Assembly: GCA_030549495.1 (NCBI GenBank)
Contig: JAUIRK010000763.1
Location: 372,001-436,000 of the forward strand
Direction: 5' to 3'
DNA length: 64,000 nucleotides
Source: Nectonema munidae
Taxonomy: Eukaryota; Nematomorpha; Nectonematoida; Nectonematidae
Positions 30,165 to 40,900 of the stretch are shown in pieces; the first letter of the stretch is position 1, and each line of letters starts with the position of its first letter. A program made the position numbers and the translations under genes. A model generated the notes under the pieces. The model had not been told where the DNA came from. It was given only the letters and a program-made list of their open reading frames with translations, and did no database searches.

Positions 30165-33100
30165 TGAGGGCGAAAAAATTTTTAAAATGATAAAAAAAGA
30201 TTTTATCTTTTACCTTTTATTCATAAAAAATTGAAGTTTTTGAAATTTTCTTTTAAGTTTTGTATCATTGCAAAAAATAAAATAACGCCGAATATATTTT
30301 TCATTATATCAATAACATGAAAAATCTAAAATTTAAATCCTAGTAAAAAGATATTAGAAAAAGAGATGTTTTCAAACTAAGAAGAAAAGCTTTGCTAAAT
30401 CTCTCTTTTTTACGTGTGTCTCGTAGGCTTGGATTATAACATCTCTACTTGACTCCCTCCCATACATCTTATCTGGCAATATTTTAGCATGGCTGGATGA
30501 TGAGAAATTGAATAAACTATATAAATATAAACAAAAGGAGAGCATGAACGCTAATTTGATAGATGGTACATTTTTATAAGTGCAATGTGATTGGATGATC
30601 TTCAAAATAACTAAATTACTTAAATAAGCCCACAATTTACTATTCGACACTTTTTTCAGTGAATAATAAGATTCATTGATTTTTTTGTATTTTTTTAATC
30701 CAACATTCCTTAATGCGACCTGATTATTGCTGGAACCATAGAGGTCGGATTAACCAAATCATCTTATAGGACAACATTACATAAACTATTTTTATCTTAT
30801 ACATAGTAAACGCCTGTATTGTATAGATGGAAAACTGTTTAATTCTTTCTGTATAATTAAGGAAAATTACTATAGACAACTTTCAAATATTTCCTTTCTG
30901 ATGCCTACATTGTTGAAAAATTGTGATTAATTAAAATATTTGCAGCTATTTTAAATATTCCAATCAAATCCCGCAAAAACACACGCTGCAAGCAATAAGA
31001 ATCGTACACATTTAATAAAGAGACGCTCACAAATATGTGCGCACCCATATGTGGAGATAGACACACATGTACAGATTTAAACGCTATATGGGCTTAATTT
31101 ATAAAACATGAATTGTAGTTTTCTAATACAGTGTTATGGGTCACAACAAACACACTATACAAATTACTAAAAGTAAAAAAATACCAAAAGATTTGGGATA
31201 AAATGTTCGAAGAAAGCAAATGAGACAAGATGCAGAAATAGAATGAAAGATGAAAAAAAGGCTTAATTGGTAATTGAATAACAAAAATCATTAGTTATCG
31301 AGGTTTCCAATGGAACTCATCTGCAACATTTGATATATTAGACACGCGTAAGGGAATCGTAAATCATTTGATCTATTAGATACGCGTCATAGACTCCTAG
31401 ATTATGGCCATTACAAGCATTTTTAAAAAAGATCTTTGCTGGAATTATTATATCACAATTTTTGAATAGATCAATCTTTGTCAGAGAGTATGTATTTGAT
31501 GTTTCCAACAATCAAGTCCATACTTTTTGTGCATCAATTAATTGGTACTTTAAAGGAGAAAAGCATTTTTCAAAAAAGAAAAACGACAAGTGAAAGAATT
31601 GAAGTTTTCATGTGTCTATGTTTAGCATGCTGTATCACAATAAATGTTGGTATATGCCTGCAGCTTATTCAGAGAAAAAGAAAGAGAGAGAACTCATGTT
31701 TTAAATAACGCCTGGACCAGTGGTTCCCAACCTTTTTTATATCCCGTTCTTCCTTTTTCAGTCACTTTTTTACCTGTGAACCCCTAGAACTGAATAGTTT
31801 GAGCCAAAAAATTTAATCAAAGATTTTTATGCAAAAAATGGTTGTAGTCATCTTATTAAATCGTATGCTTATTCATATGAAATCAGAGAAATCGTAAAGC
31901 CTGATATAAAATGTGAATAAAAATTTTTTCCAATTAAAATAAAAATTTTTCAAAAATATTGTAACTAATAAAAAGCATACATAAACATTCAAAATATGAA
32001 ACTTTAAAAAAGGGAAGAAAATATTTATTTAAAAAAGCTCTAAATATATATATTTATATTGATTTGGAAAATAGAAGTATATTAAAGGAGATTAAGCATA
32101 AGTAGTTTGAAGTAGAATTTCCATGGACCCCTTGAAATTCTTCCCCCCTGGTTGGGAACCACTGGTCTAGACTAAACACCTGGTTTGCAGATTCATAGTG
32201 GGGAGTCGGAGAAGTGACATGTTTTGGAATCGGTATCTAATAAAATTAGCAATCCTAATCGCAGTAGGATTTTTTATGCAGTTGAAAAAATGAAAATACA
32301 ATAGGTTACTTTTTCTAAGCATATGGAGAGATGCTTCTTTAGTTGAAGTTGGAAGTAAAGAGTTTGCGCTTAATTTATTAAGGTTTTAAGTACTTGGAAT
32401 CGTAGTTAGTTTCTAATTTTCCTTCCAATATTTCCTTTTAATATTTTCTTTTTGAAATATAAATTATGAATTATTTTTGTTTTTTCGGTATCGGTAACGG
32501 TTCCTAATGTTCGATACTTATGCAAACCCTAATATCGATGCAAATATTCGTGAAAGCTTTTATACGTTTCTTATCGCTTGCAGAGTGTGTTTCTGTGGGA
32601 TTTGATTGGAGTATTTAAAATCAATTAATCACAATTTTTCAACAATGTAGGTTCAGAAAGGAAATATTTGAAAGTTGTCTATAGTTATTTTCCTTAATTA
32701 TACAGAGAGAATTATACAGTAGAAAAAAAATGTTTGTTGTCTTATATACGAAGGAGTGCCTCAATGAATACATAGCTAGGAAGAAAACAAGATTTGATGG
32801 ATTGCACTGCAACTGTGTTCACTGGATTCAAGAAATGCAATTTTCAATTGTGAAATGCGTAAACACGCATTTTTTTTGAAAAACATTGCACGTATAAAAA
32901 TGTACCATCTATCAAATTAGCTTTCATGCTCTCCTTTTGTTTATATTTATATAGTTTATTCTGTTTCTCATCATTCCAGCCATGCTAAAATATTGCCAGA
33001 TAAGATGTATGGGAGGGAGTCGAGTAGAGAGATGTTATAATTCAAGCCTACATAGAGAATACAGAGACACACGTAAAAAAGAGAGATTTAGCAAAGCTTT

Positions 33101-33355
33101 TCTTCTTAGTTTGAAAACATCTCTTTTTCTAATATCTTTTTACTAGGATTTAAATTTTAGAACTTTCATATCACCACATTCCAATTCCTCCGCATATATT
33201 GATAGAATGGAAAAAAATTCGGCGTTATTTTATTTTTTGCAATGCTACAAAACTTTAGAGAAAATTTTAAAAATTCTGATTTGCAATGAATAAAAGGTAA
33301 AAGAAAAAAACTTTTTTTTATCATTTTGAAATTTTTATTTTTTTTATGATCAGTT
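30165..33355. repeat. Large imperfect inverted repeat (about 3.2 kb)
   Basis: The left arm (about 30165-31040) and right arm (about 32530-33355) are reverse complements over several blocks. Examples: AAATAAAATAACGCCGAAT (30278) against ATTCGGCGTTATTTTATTTT (33217); CATACATCTTATCTGGCAAT (30461) against its complement near 32995; and CTATAGACAACTTTCAAATA (30872) against its complement near 32665. The arms differ by point changes, and one block is unlike (about 30665-30835 against 32725-32885). The loop holds a hAT MITE at 31718-32164. No target duplication or known transposase was found. Confidence 0.8.
31718..32164. mobile_element. hAT-type MITE (447 bp) in the inverted-repeat loop
   Basis: Termini CAGTGGTTCCCAACC and GGTTGGGAACCACTG are perfect inverted repeats of the widespread hAT type. 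The flanks GCCTGGAC (31710-31717) and GTCTAGAC (32165-32172) match at six of eight positions, an aged 8-bp duplication. No transposase frame is present. Confidence 0.85.
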
Positions 33356-33638
33356 TTATTTTGTTAAAACACATGATCAGATCTTTTACGGGAAGATAGC
33401 AAAATATCCAGAAAAGGGGGAAGCAATAATTATTTCAATATCATCTTTGTTATTGTTTGATCTGGTAAATCTAAATACGTATTAATTAAGAAAGATGATT
33501 TCTCCTTTTCTTCACTATTTGAAGTTGAGATTTCAAACTTTAAAGCTATTAATTAATATTTGGAATTTATTAACATGAATCATTGAAATTTTTCGGAAAT
33601 AAATTTCAGATTCGCATTCTACACAATAAATCAAACTA

Positions 33639-36600
33639 CAGTAAAACCTCTGATAATGAACACCTCTATTTAATGAACATCTCTGAATAATGAACATTAA
33701 AAGAGCATTTAATAAATCTTAAGTAAAAAGCTATACTCGAATCTCTCTCTAATGGACATCTCTCAAATATCAAAAAAACTCTGTTTTAGTGAACAAAGAT
33801 AACTACGTGATGAAATAGCAAAAGCTATATACATCAAACAATATCATTTTATTGATTGATTTCTTCATACACAAGCTTAAAAACTTTAATATAACTTATT
33901 TTTCATTTCCGCTTTTTGTTTGCTTGTTTAAATAATAGTATTTTCAATCTTTTCTCTTCACATTCCTCTTTTTCGTTTCCTCTTTTTGATTGCTTGTTTG
34001 ATAACAAGTCTTTAACTTTTGTTTTCTTTGAGCAAGTAAGCTTTTGCATATATTCGAAATCATATTAAAATCATACATGATTTTTATATCAGAATGTTGA
34101 TTTCTGAATTTTGTTTTTAAAATTTTTTAAAAGCATAAAAAAATTTAGTTTTTGTATTCTATGTTAGCAAGCAAAAAATGAGCAGAATTAGTTTTATTTT
34201 CATTTTGTTCACAAGTTGTTTTACAGTATGTAATTTTGGTATTCATTCTATGATGATCCTTTTTTGGTAGCTCTTTTTTCATTAGAAATTTATATTCTTC
34301 AATGTGTGTTCGAACATTTTTTTATAAGGATAAAATTACTTTTTTCCTCTCTCAAAGCATTCTGATTAAAGAATCTTCTTGGTGATCTTAGACTTTTTTT
34401 ATCAGTATCGTGTATTTTATTATCAATCCTGAATATTTGTCAACCAATCTTATTTCAAAGGATTTTTTCTGATTAATCTTTCGTGATGTTGATTGTTCAA
34501 TTACAAAAAGTTGTCAACGTTCTTCATCTAAAAAATTATCTCTTTGACACAAAAGGAAAAAGATGGACAAATTCAATTTAAATTAAAAATATCTTGATAG
34601 TGACTAAATTCTCACATATTGGCACCTGTGCCATTTTTGATAAATCTGACCCATTCTAAATTTTCAGAAACTCAGTTAACTCATCCTAGAAATTCAGTTA
34701 ACTGTAATGGTAGATGATAGATTTAAATATTTTTCATTTGTAAAAGAGAAACTTTTTTTTCACAGTCAAAATCTTTTTTGAAGCATCTAATATTATATAA
34801 TTAAACCACTTCCTAGTTCATTAGAACATTGTACATCTTCCATTTAGTCAAGATACATATTTTTTTTAATTATTTATTTTGATCACATGTTCTCTTTTCA
34901 ATTAGTTTTCAACTTGGTTCCTTCTCTCATACAAATTTTCAAAAGATTTTATAATACGTTTTATTTTTTTTTAATAAATATTTCATACTCAAGATGATTG
35001 TAGAAAGTATTATAAGCCAAAATATACAAAAAAAAGAGTATATTTTTACTATATATCTAATATGCAGCCGTTTTTTGAAATTTTTTTACAGAACTGTTTT
35101 TCAGGCATACATTACTAATTCAATTGCCACTTCGAGATATTTTTTAACCGTATTATCCAAAATCCAGTACAGAAATAAAATAAGCATAGTCGATTTGGTA
35201 TAAAACAGATATTTTATTTTTTTGAAAACAGTATCTAGAAGTAAACCGCAAATCTTATTCAAGCTTTCAGATATTTTAAAACCATAAATGCCAAACCTGA
35301 GTCCAAAAATGAAACCAGCATCTTCCATTTGGCATAAAAACACATATTTTATTTAAATTTCAAAAATATTTCTGCAGACATTAGACGTAAATCGAAAATT
35401 TATTGACACTTTCAGACATTTAAAACCTCTAAATGCAAAAAATGATTTCAGAAATAAAAATTATCATGGTCGAATTGGTATAATAACATATATTTCATGT
35501 AAAATTAGAGAAAATATTTTGGGATATAGTTTTCAAACATAAACCGCAAATTTGATTGACACTAGCAGTAAAACCTCTAAATGCGAAAACTGTGTTCAGA
35601 AATGAAACTAGCATGGTTGATTTGGTATAAAAACATATATTTAATTGTAAAATTTGAATGAATGTTTTGGAAACAATTTTTAGAAGTAAACCGCAAATTT
35701 GATTAACACTTATAGGTATTTTCATATCCTAAACGTAAAAAATGAGTCCAGAAATGAAACCAGCATGATTGATTTGGTATTAAAACATATATTTCAAGAA
35801 AATATTTTTGGAGACAATTTTCAGAAGTAAACCGCAAATTTGATTAATACTTATAGGTATTTCCAAATCCTAAATGTAAAAAATGAGTTCAAAAATGAAA
35901 ACAGCATGATCGATTTGGTATAAAAACAAATATTTCATGTAAAATTTATAGAATATTTTTGGAGATAGCTTTTAGAAGTAAACCGCAAATTTTGACTGAT
36001 ATTTTAAAACCTCTAAATGTGAAAAATGAGTTCAGAAATGAAAACAGCATGGTTGATTTGGTATAAAACATATATTTCATTGTAAAATTTGAATGAATGT
36101 ATTTGGAGACAATTTTTAGAAGTAAACCGCAAATTTAATTAACACTTATAGGTATTTTCAGATCCTAAACGTAAAAAATGAGTCCAGAAATGAAACCAGC
36201 ATGACCGATTTGGTATAAAACATATATTTTATGTAAAATGTGAAGGATTGGAGACAATTTTCAGAAGTAAACCGCAAATTTGATTAACACATATAGGTAT
36301 TTTCATATCCTAAATGTAAAAAATGAGTTCAGAAATGAAAACAGCATGACCGATTTAGTATAAAAACATATATTTTATGTAAAATTTGAAAGTATATTTT
36401 ATTAGATATATTTTTGATCAATCAAAATTTTGATTGACATTTTCTAAAAAGTAGCCATGATTATTGAAAAAATTAAATATATAAAGTGTTATGCGTTCTA
36501 AACTGTATATAATTATAAATTTTTAGGGTATTATATAATATAGATCCTAAGTTATAAGGTTAAGTACAGATAATGTCAAAATTTTGCTGAAAAATAAAAA

Positions 36601-37576
36601 TTTTTTATTTTGATTGACCGTTTTGGACATGAAGGGGTCATTCAACTACCATGAAAATGGTTTCAAAAGATGCAGCTAGCGATTTTAGGAAAAGTCACAA
36701 AATTTGAAGGGATATGATTCAGCCAATTTTCTACAATTAATTTTTTAGCCAAGGGCACTAGTAGGCATAATAGGCACTAATTTTTTAGCCAAGCCCCCCA
36801 GCACTAATAGGGTTAAGGATGCTTCTGAAAAAGAATATATAAACTGTGACAAAGATGACAGTCTACTTCATGCATTGAATACTAATAATTGGGAAATTGA
36901 ATTCTCAAACTTGAATGAGATGTCGTCAGAAGAAGAAGATGAAACAACCAGTTTTACTACCCCAATGTCTAGAAGTAAAGACGTTTTGGATAGTTTAGAA
37001 AAATTAAAGAGATTTACAGATAGGATGAAAAAGCTTGTATTTTAATATCAGAACTAGAACAGTGTGTTCAAGATATTATTAAAAAAGAATGCTAAGCAGC
37101 TTACTATTTCCATTTTTTTAGTAAATCAACCTAATAAAATTGTTAATTTTTTTATAAAAACTAATATAAAATAAAAAAATTTGAGGTCAGTAAACTTCAA
37201 AAACACGTAGTAGGTGGGTTTTGTTTTATAATGCGTTTGTGGAATAAGTTTAATGATTTAGGCAATGTTATTATAGATAAAATGAAGAATTCATTTTTGC
37301 TAAAAAGTAAATTCAAAGTAGCGCTTAAGTCATTTAGTCAAAAAAACATAATTTGAATTCAAGTAAAATGAAAATGAGTTATTACAACAATGTACAGTGT
37401 TTAAAGAAGAAGGTTTGCAAGTAAAGTCTTTGAGTAGAGTAAGAAAGAACTTCAAAAACTTGTATGATAACAATTTTAATGTCAGGTAAATGTGAATCTC
37501 TCATTGGTGAACACCTCTGTATAATGAACATTTTTTTATCGAATTTTAGTGTGTTCACCATATGGAAGTTTTACTA
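33639..37576 (+). mobile_element. pogo/Tigger-like element, degraded, carrying a satellite array
   Basis: The left end CAGTAAAACCTCTGATAATG follows TA at 33637-33638. The right end is its complement AGTAAAACTTCCATA... read from about 37576 inward. Subterminal TGAACACCTCTATTTAATGA repeats on the left match GAACACCTCTGTATAATG on the right. The one coding trace is the C-terminal part of a Tigger transposase at 36822-37045 on the plus strand: 'SLLHALNTNNWEIEF', 'SSEEEDETTSF', then 'SKDVLDSLEKLKRF' and a stop. This is the family's acidic tail followed by its ALxxLRxFL helix. The rest of the transposase is not recognisable, so it is long dead. Confidence 0.65.
35085..36400. repeat. Tandem satellite-like array, about 145-bp unit, about nine copies
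   Basis: The motif GATTTGGTATAAAA recurs near 35191, 35323, 35471, 35616, 35771, 35911, 36055, 36207 and 36351, i.e. every 132-155 bp. Between occurrences AGAAGTAAACCGCAAATTTG and a G-T-CAGAAATGAAA-CAGCATG segment recur in the same order. Outer copies are the most diverged. It lies inside the pogo-like element. Confidence 0.9.
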
Positions 37577-37675
37577 ATTTCAATAAAAAATAAACTTTTG
37601 AAAAAAAATTTGATAGAGATATATTATAATTATAGAGACTTTTAAAAGCACAATTTAAAGAAAATTTAATGTTAA

Positions 37676-37807
37676 CCCATTAAGTCCCAATGCTCGAAAC
37701 CATTGGGAACATAAGTAATTTCATCTTCGTCTGCTTTTTTCAATGACTTTGAATATAAATCGTCTGCGTTTTTTAGATATCGTCTGATTTCTATGGTACT
37801 TAATGGG
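37676..37807. mobile_element. TTAA-flanked piggyBac-type MITE (132 bp)
   Basis: CCCATTAAGTCCC ... GGTACTTAATGGG termini are flanked on both sides by an intact TTAA (37672-37675 and 37808-37811). The interior shares GTAATTTCATCTTCGTCTGC and two further TCGTCTG motifs with the copies at 4676 and 53160. There is no coding capacity. This is the best-preserved copy in the window. Confidence 0.85.
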
Positions 37808-37811
37808 TTAA

Positions 37812-39682
37812 ACTCTTAAATAACAAAAACATAACATTTAAGTATAACTTGTGTCCAAATTTATATATACTTTAAGCACCTAAAAAAATAGAATTTATCG
37901 TTAAACCAAAAATAACCTTATAGTTAAAACACTAAACATATTTAGACCCATTGCTCAACGAATATCACCAAAATTGATATACATATTTGAATATCTTCAG
38001 GCAAAAATGTAAAAACAGTTAAAATTATTATTAAAACTTCTTCTTTAGGTGATTGTTTAAATAAGTATTTTATGAATGAATAAGATATTTGGTTTATTAG
38101 TTTTTAGCAATTACTCTACTTAAATTCCTCATATTTAATGAAAGTGTGCCTAGGACAATGTCCAGTACTCACTCATTTGCCCAGTTAAAAAATGTTAAAT
38201 GTGAGATTTGTACAATTATGAACATATTACAAGGACTTTTTTGTATTTATCTACCCAATTAAATATCTAATACCTAACTTGATGATTAAAGAACTAACTT
38301 ACAAACTAAAGATCTAAAAAAATTTAGTTATAACTAACAATTTAAATGAATAACTAATTAATAAATTAACCAGAGACTAACTAATCCCAAAAATTAATCA
38401 AGTAATTTGCTAACTCACAGCATATTGAGCTTTGATTACAAATTGAAGATATTGATATTAACTGATTGACAAACAAACAAATAAATTAATTAACTATCAC
38501 TAACTTCTTAAATAAACAACTAATTTGAATGTTCACGCACTGATTGAATCTTGCTCCCGATGAAAGTATATTTATCCGATTAAATTTAAGACACCCTATA
38601 TCTCATTCTGAAGGACTTTAAACTCAACTCCTTGATTAATTAAGTAAAATTACCTACATAAAAAATAAACAAATTAAACAAATAATTTTTTTTCTCTATT
38701 CCAACACTTTTATTAGCATTTTTAATATGGATAGATATTGACAAAATGGACATTAAAAATAAAAACTAAGCCATGTAAGAGGTTTTTCCCCAAACCCAGT
38801 CAATTACTTACGAAAAACATTTCACAATCAATCAGCTTCACGATAAAGAGATGCGCCAAATATTTGGATTATCATCCGATTGTAAGAACTTTTTGTTATC
38901 AATATGCCTAACCTTTTTGAAGTTCAAAATTATTTAATTCAGAGATGTAAATATTTTTAAAATTTTTAGAATCGAAGAAGTATCTTTATTCGAACATTTT
39001 AAACACAAACGTATGTATAGAAATATATATGTATATTATAATAATAATCTAATATATATGTACAATTATTACTTAATATATAAGTATTTATCTATGAAAA
39101 ATAGGAGAATATAAAGAATTATAAATAACAATAATTAAAAAATTGCTTTAGATTGCAAGAACATCATTAAAGACGAAAAAGCGTTTTAATGTCATCTTCG
39201 ACTGTTTTGTCTTTAGCTTTCTATGAAATTGGCCCAATCAAAGTAAAGAAGGAGGTATCAATCAGAATCAGTTATTTCAGAATCTTCAGAGTAGTGAGCA
39301 TTGGGCAGTGGCTTTTTAAAGTGATCACTCTTTACCAACCAGTAAGTCTGTTGAGATCCTTTACCCTTAAAAGCAAAACATTTTTCTTTTAGACTTAAGA
39401 TTTTCAGGCACAATAAAGTATAGAAATTGAAAAGTTTATGGCATAGAACTATAATATTAATGTGAAATACTAAAGCTAAAAATTTTGAAATAGGTAATTC
39501 CTCGTAAAAAATATAAAGATCTATTTTACATTAAATTTTAAACTGCCAAGTTTTGTGAAAAGGTAATTATAAAATAAATAAATTGAAACTTTTTGTTTTA
39601 TGAATAAAAAAAATCGAAAGAAATAAATTTATAATGACCATATAAAAATAAACTCTATGTATATTAGTAGCAGAGACATAGA
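37812..39682. other. Intergenic AT-rich DNA
   Basis: No exon, RNA gene or transposon terminus is recognised. Several stretches (38260-38540) repeat simple 'ACTAAC'/'TAATTA'-like words. Confidence 0.4.
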
Positions 39683-39730
39683 CGTGTGTGTGTTGTGTTT
39701 GTGTATGTGTTTGTGTTTGTGTTTGTGTTG
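39683..39730. repeat. (GT)n / (GTTT)n microsatellite
   Basis: An interrupted GT repeat passes into GTGTTT units next to the start of the non-LTR relic. Confidence 0.85.
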
Positions 39731-39744
39731 CTACCAGAATCCGT

Positions 39745-40420
39745 GAATTAAGCGTCGATATGATGAAAGCATGGGGAATGGACTTGTTCACACTTCACCA
39801 GTTTATTGAGGACAATCTTGGTTGAAGAGGAAATTTCTAGAAAGTGAAAGCAAGTCTTATTGAGCCAATATACAAAAATACACTTGAATGCAATTATTAG
39901 GACATGGGGTGAAAGTGTTAGAAAGTATGCTTGAAAATATAATTGGCTCAATAGGTGATATATGGTGAAAGGTTGTGTGGAATTGTCCAAGAAGAAGAGG
40001 ACTCCTAGAGAAACTGAAAATTGTGTAGGAAAAGTATAACAAGAATAAAATAGCAATAAGAACAATGAAAGGGATTTCTGAAGAATTCAAAATTAATGTT
40101 GGATTACACCAAGAATCTCCTTTGACCTGATTGCTATTTACAATAATTATGGATTTGATAACAGAAAACATAAAAGAAAAGAAAATTTGGGAAATTGTCT
40201 ATGCAGATGATTCATCATATTAGAATTGAGCAGAGTAGATTTGCAAAAGAGTAAAAAATGTGGTAAAAAAGTTTTGAAATGATTGGATGGAAAAATTAAT
40301 GTGAGTAAAACTGAAATAATGCTATGTTTGAATGATGCTTTTATTGATGTTAAAGTAGACTGTGGAGAGGAAATAAAAACTGGAGGGAAAAATAGTTGGA
40401 TGAAAAAAAAGGTAAAATCT
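39745..40420 (+). mobile_element. Old non-LTR retrotransposon reverse-transcriptase relic
   Basis: Plus-strand frames give, in order, 'KIAIRTMKGISEEFKINVGLHQ' in part, 'LLFTIIMDLITENI' and 'IWEIVYADDS', then 'KINVSKTEIML'-like sequence. These correspond to the RT blocks VGVHQGS-LSPxLF, YADD and LKVNxxKTxVM of a LINE reverse transcriptase. Many stops and frame changes separate them. No endonuclease or terminal feature was found, so both ends are approximate. Confidence 0.6.
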
Positions 40421-40439
40421 ATTTTGAATGACTGAAATT

Positions 40440-40900
40440 AAAGTCCAAAGTCTTTAGGACCATGGTAAGAAAAAAGATGAAAGAAAATGATATGAAAATG
40501 GTATTAGAGGAAGGCAGATGAAAGGAAGGCAGATGAGAAGAAGGAAAGATGGCTTAAACTTTAAGCAAAAAATGAATGGGCTGGGCCCCCAAAATGAAGA
40601 GGCCCCAAATACAAATTTTTGGAAAAAAAGAACCAAACCCCCTTTTATTTGAGAAAAAGGGGGGGGGGAAAAAAAAAAGGAAGGTGGAAACAAAAATTTA
40701 CCTCCTCTCTATTTTGAAAAAAGAAAATCAAAAACAATATTTTTGAAAATTTTTTAAATTTTTTTTTTTGCATTTTGAGTTTCAGAATAAAAGTATTAAT
40801 GAGTTCATCAAAACAAGTTTCAACATGGAGTATTTTTCCAATCCCAAGACAAAGAAAAAAACTTCTAATCAAATCCAATATACAAAAATTCATAGTTTAA
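40440..40900. other. Homopolymer-rich stretch, possibly poor consensus
   Basis: Dense runs of A, G, C and T (for example a 10-base G run at 40659-40668 followed by a long A run, and GGGCCCCC nearby) are unlike the flanking DNA. It may be a low-complexity repeat or a region where sequencing or assembly stretched homopolymers. No gene is supported. Confidence 0.5.

Noticed and set aside
30372-30650. 92-codon frame in the left arm of the inverted repeat
   Set aside because: The matching segment of the right arm does not keep the frame open, so coding is unlikely.
31478-31708. 76-codon frame in the inverted-repeat loop
   Set aside because: No known domain; it ends next to the hAT MITE and has no splice support.
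39748-40171. Minus-strand frames of about 105 codons
   Set aside because: They are antisense to the plus-strand reverse-transcriptase relic.
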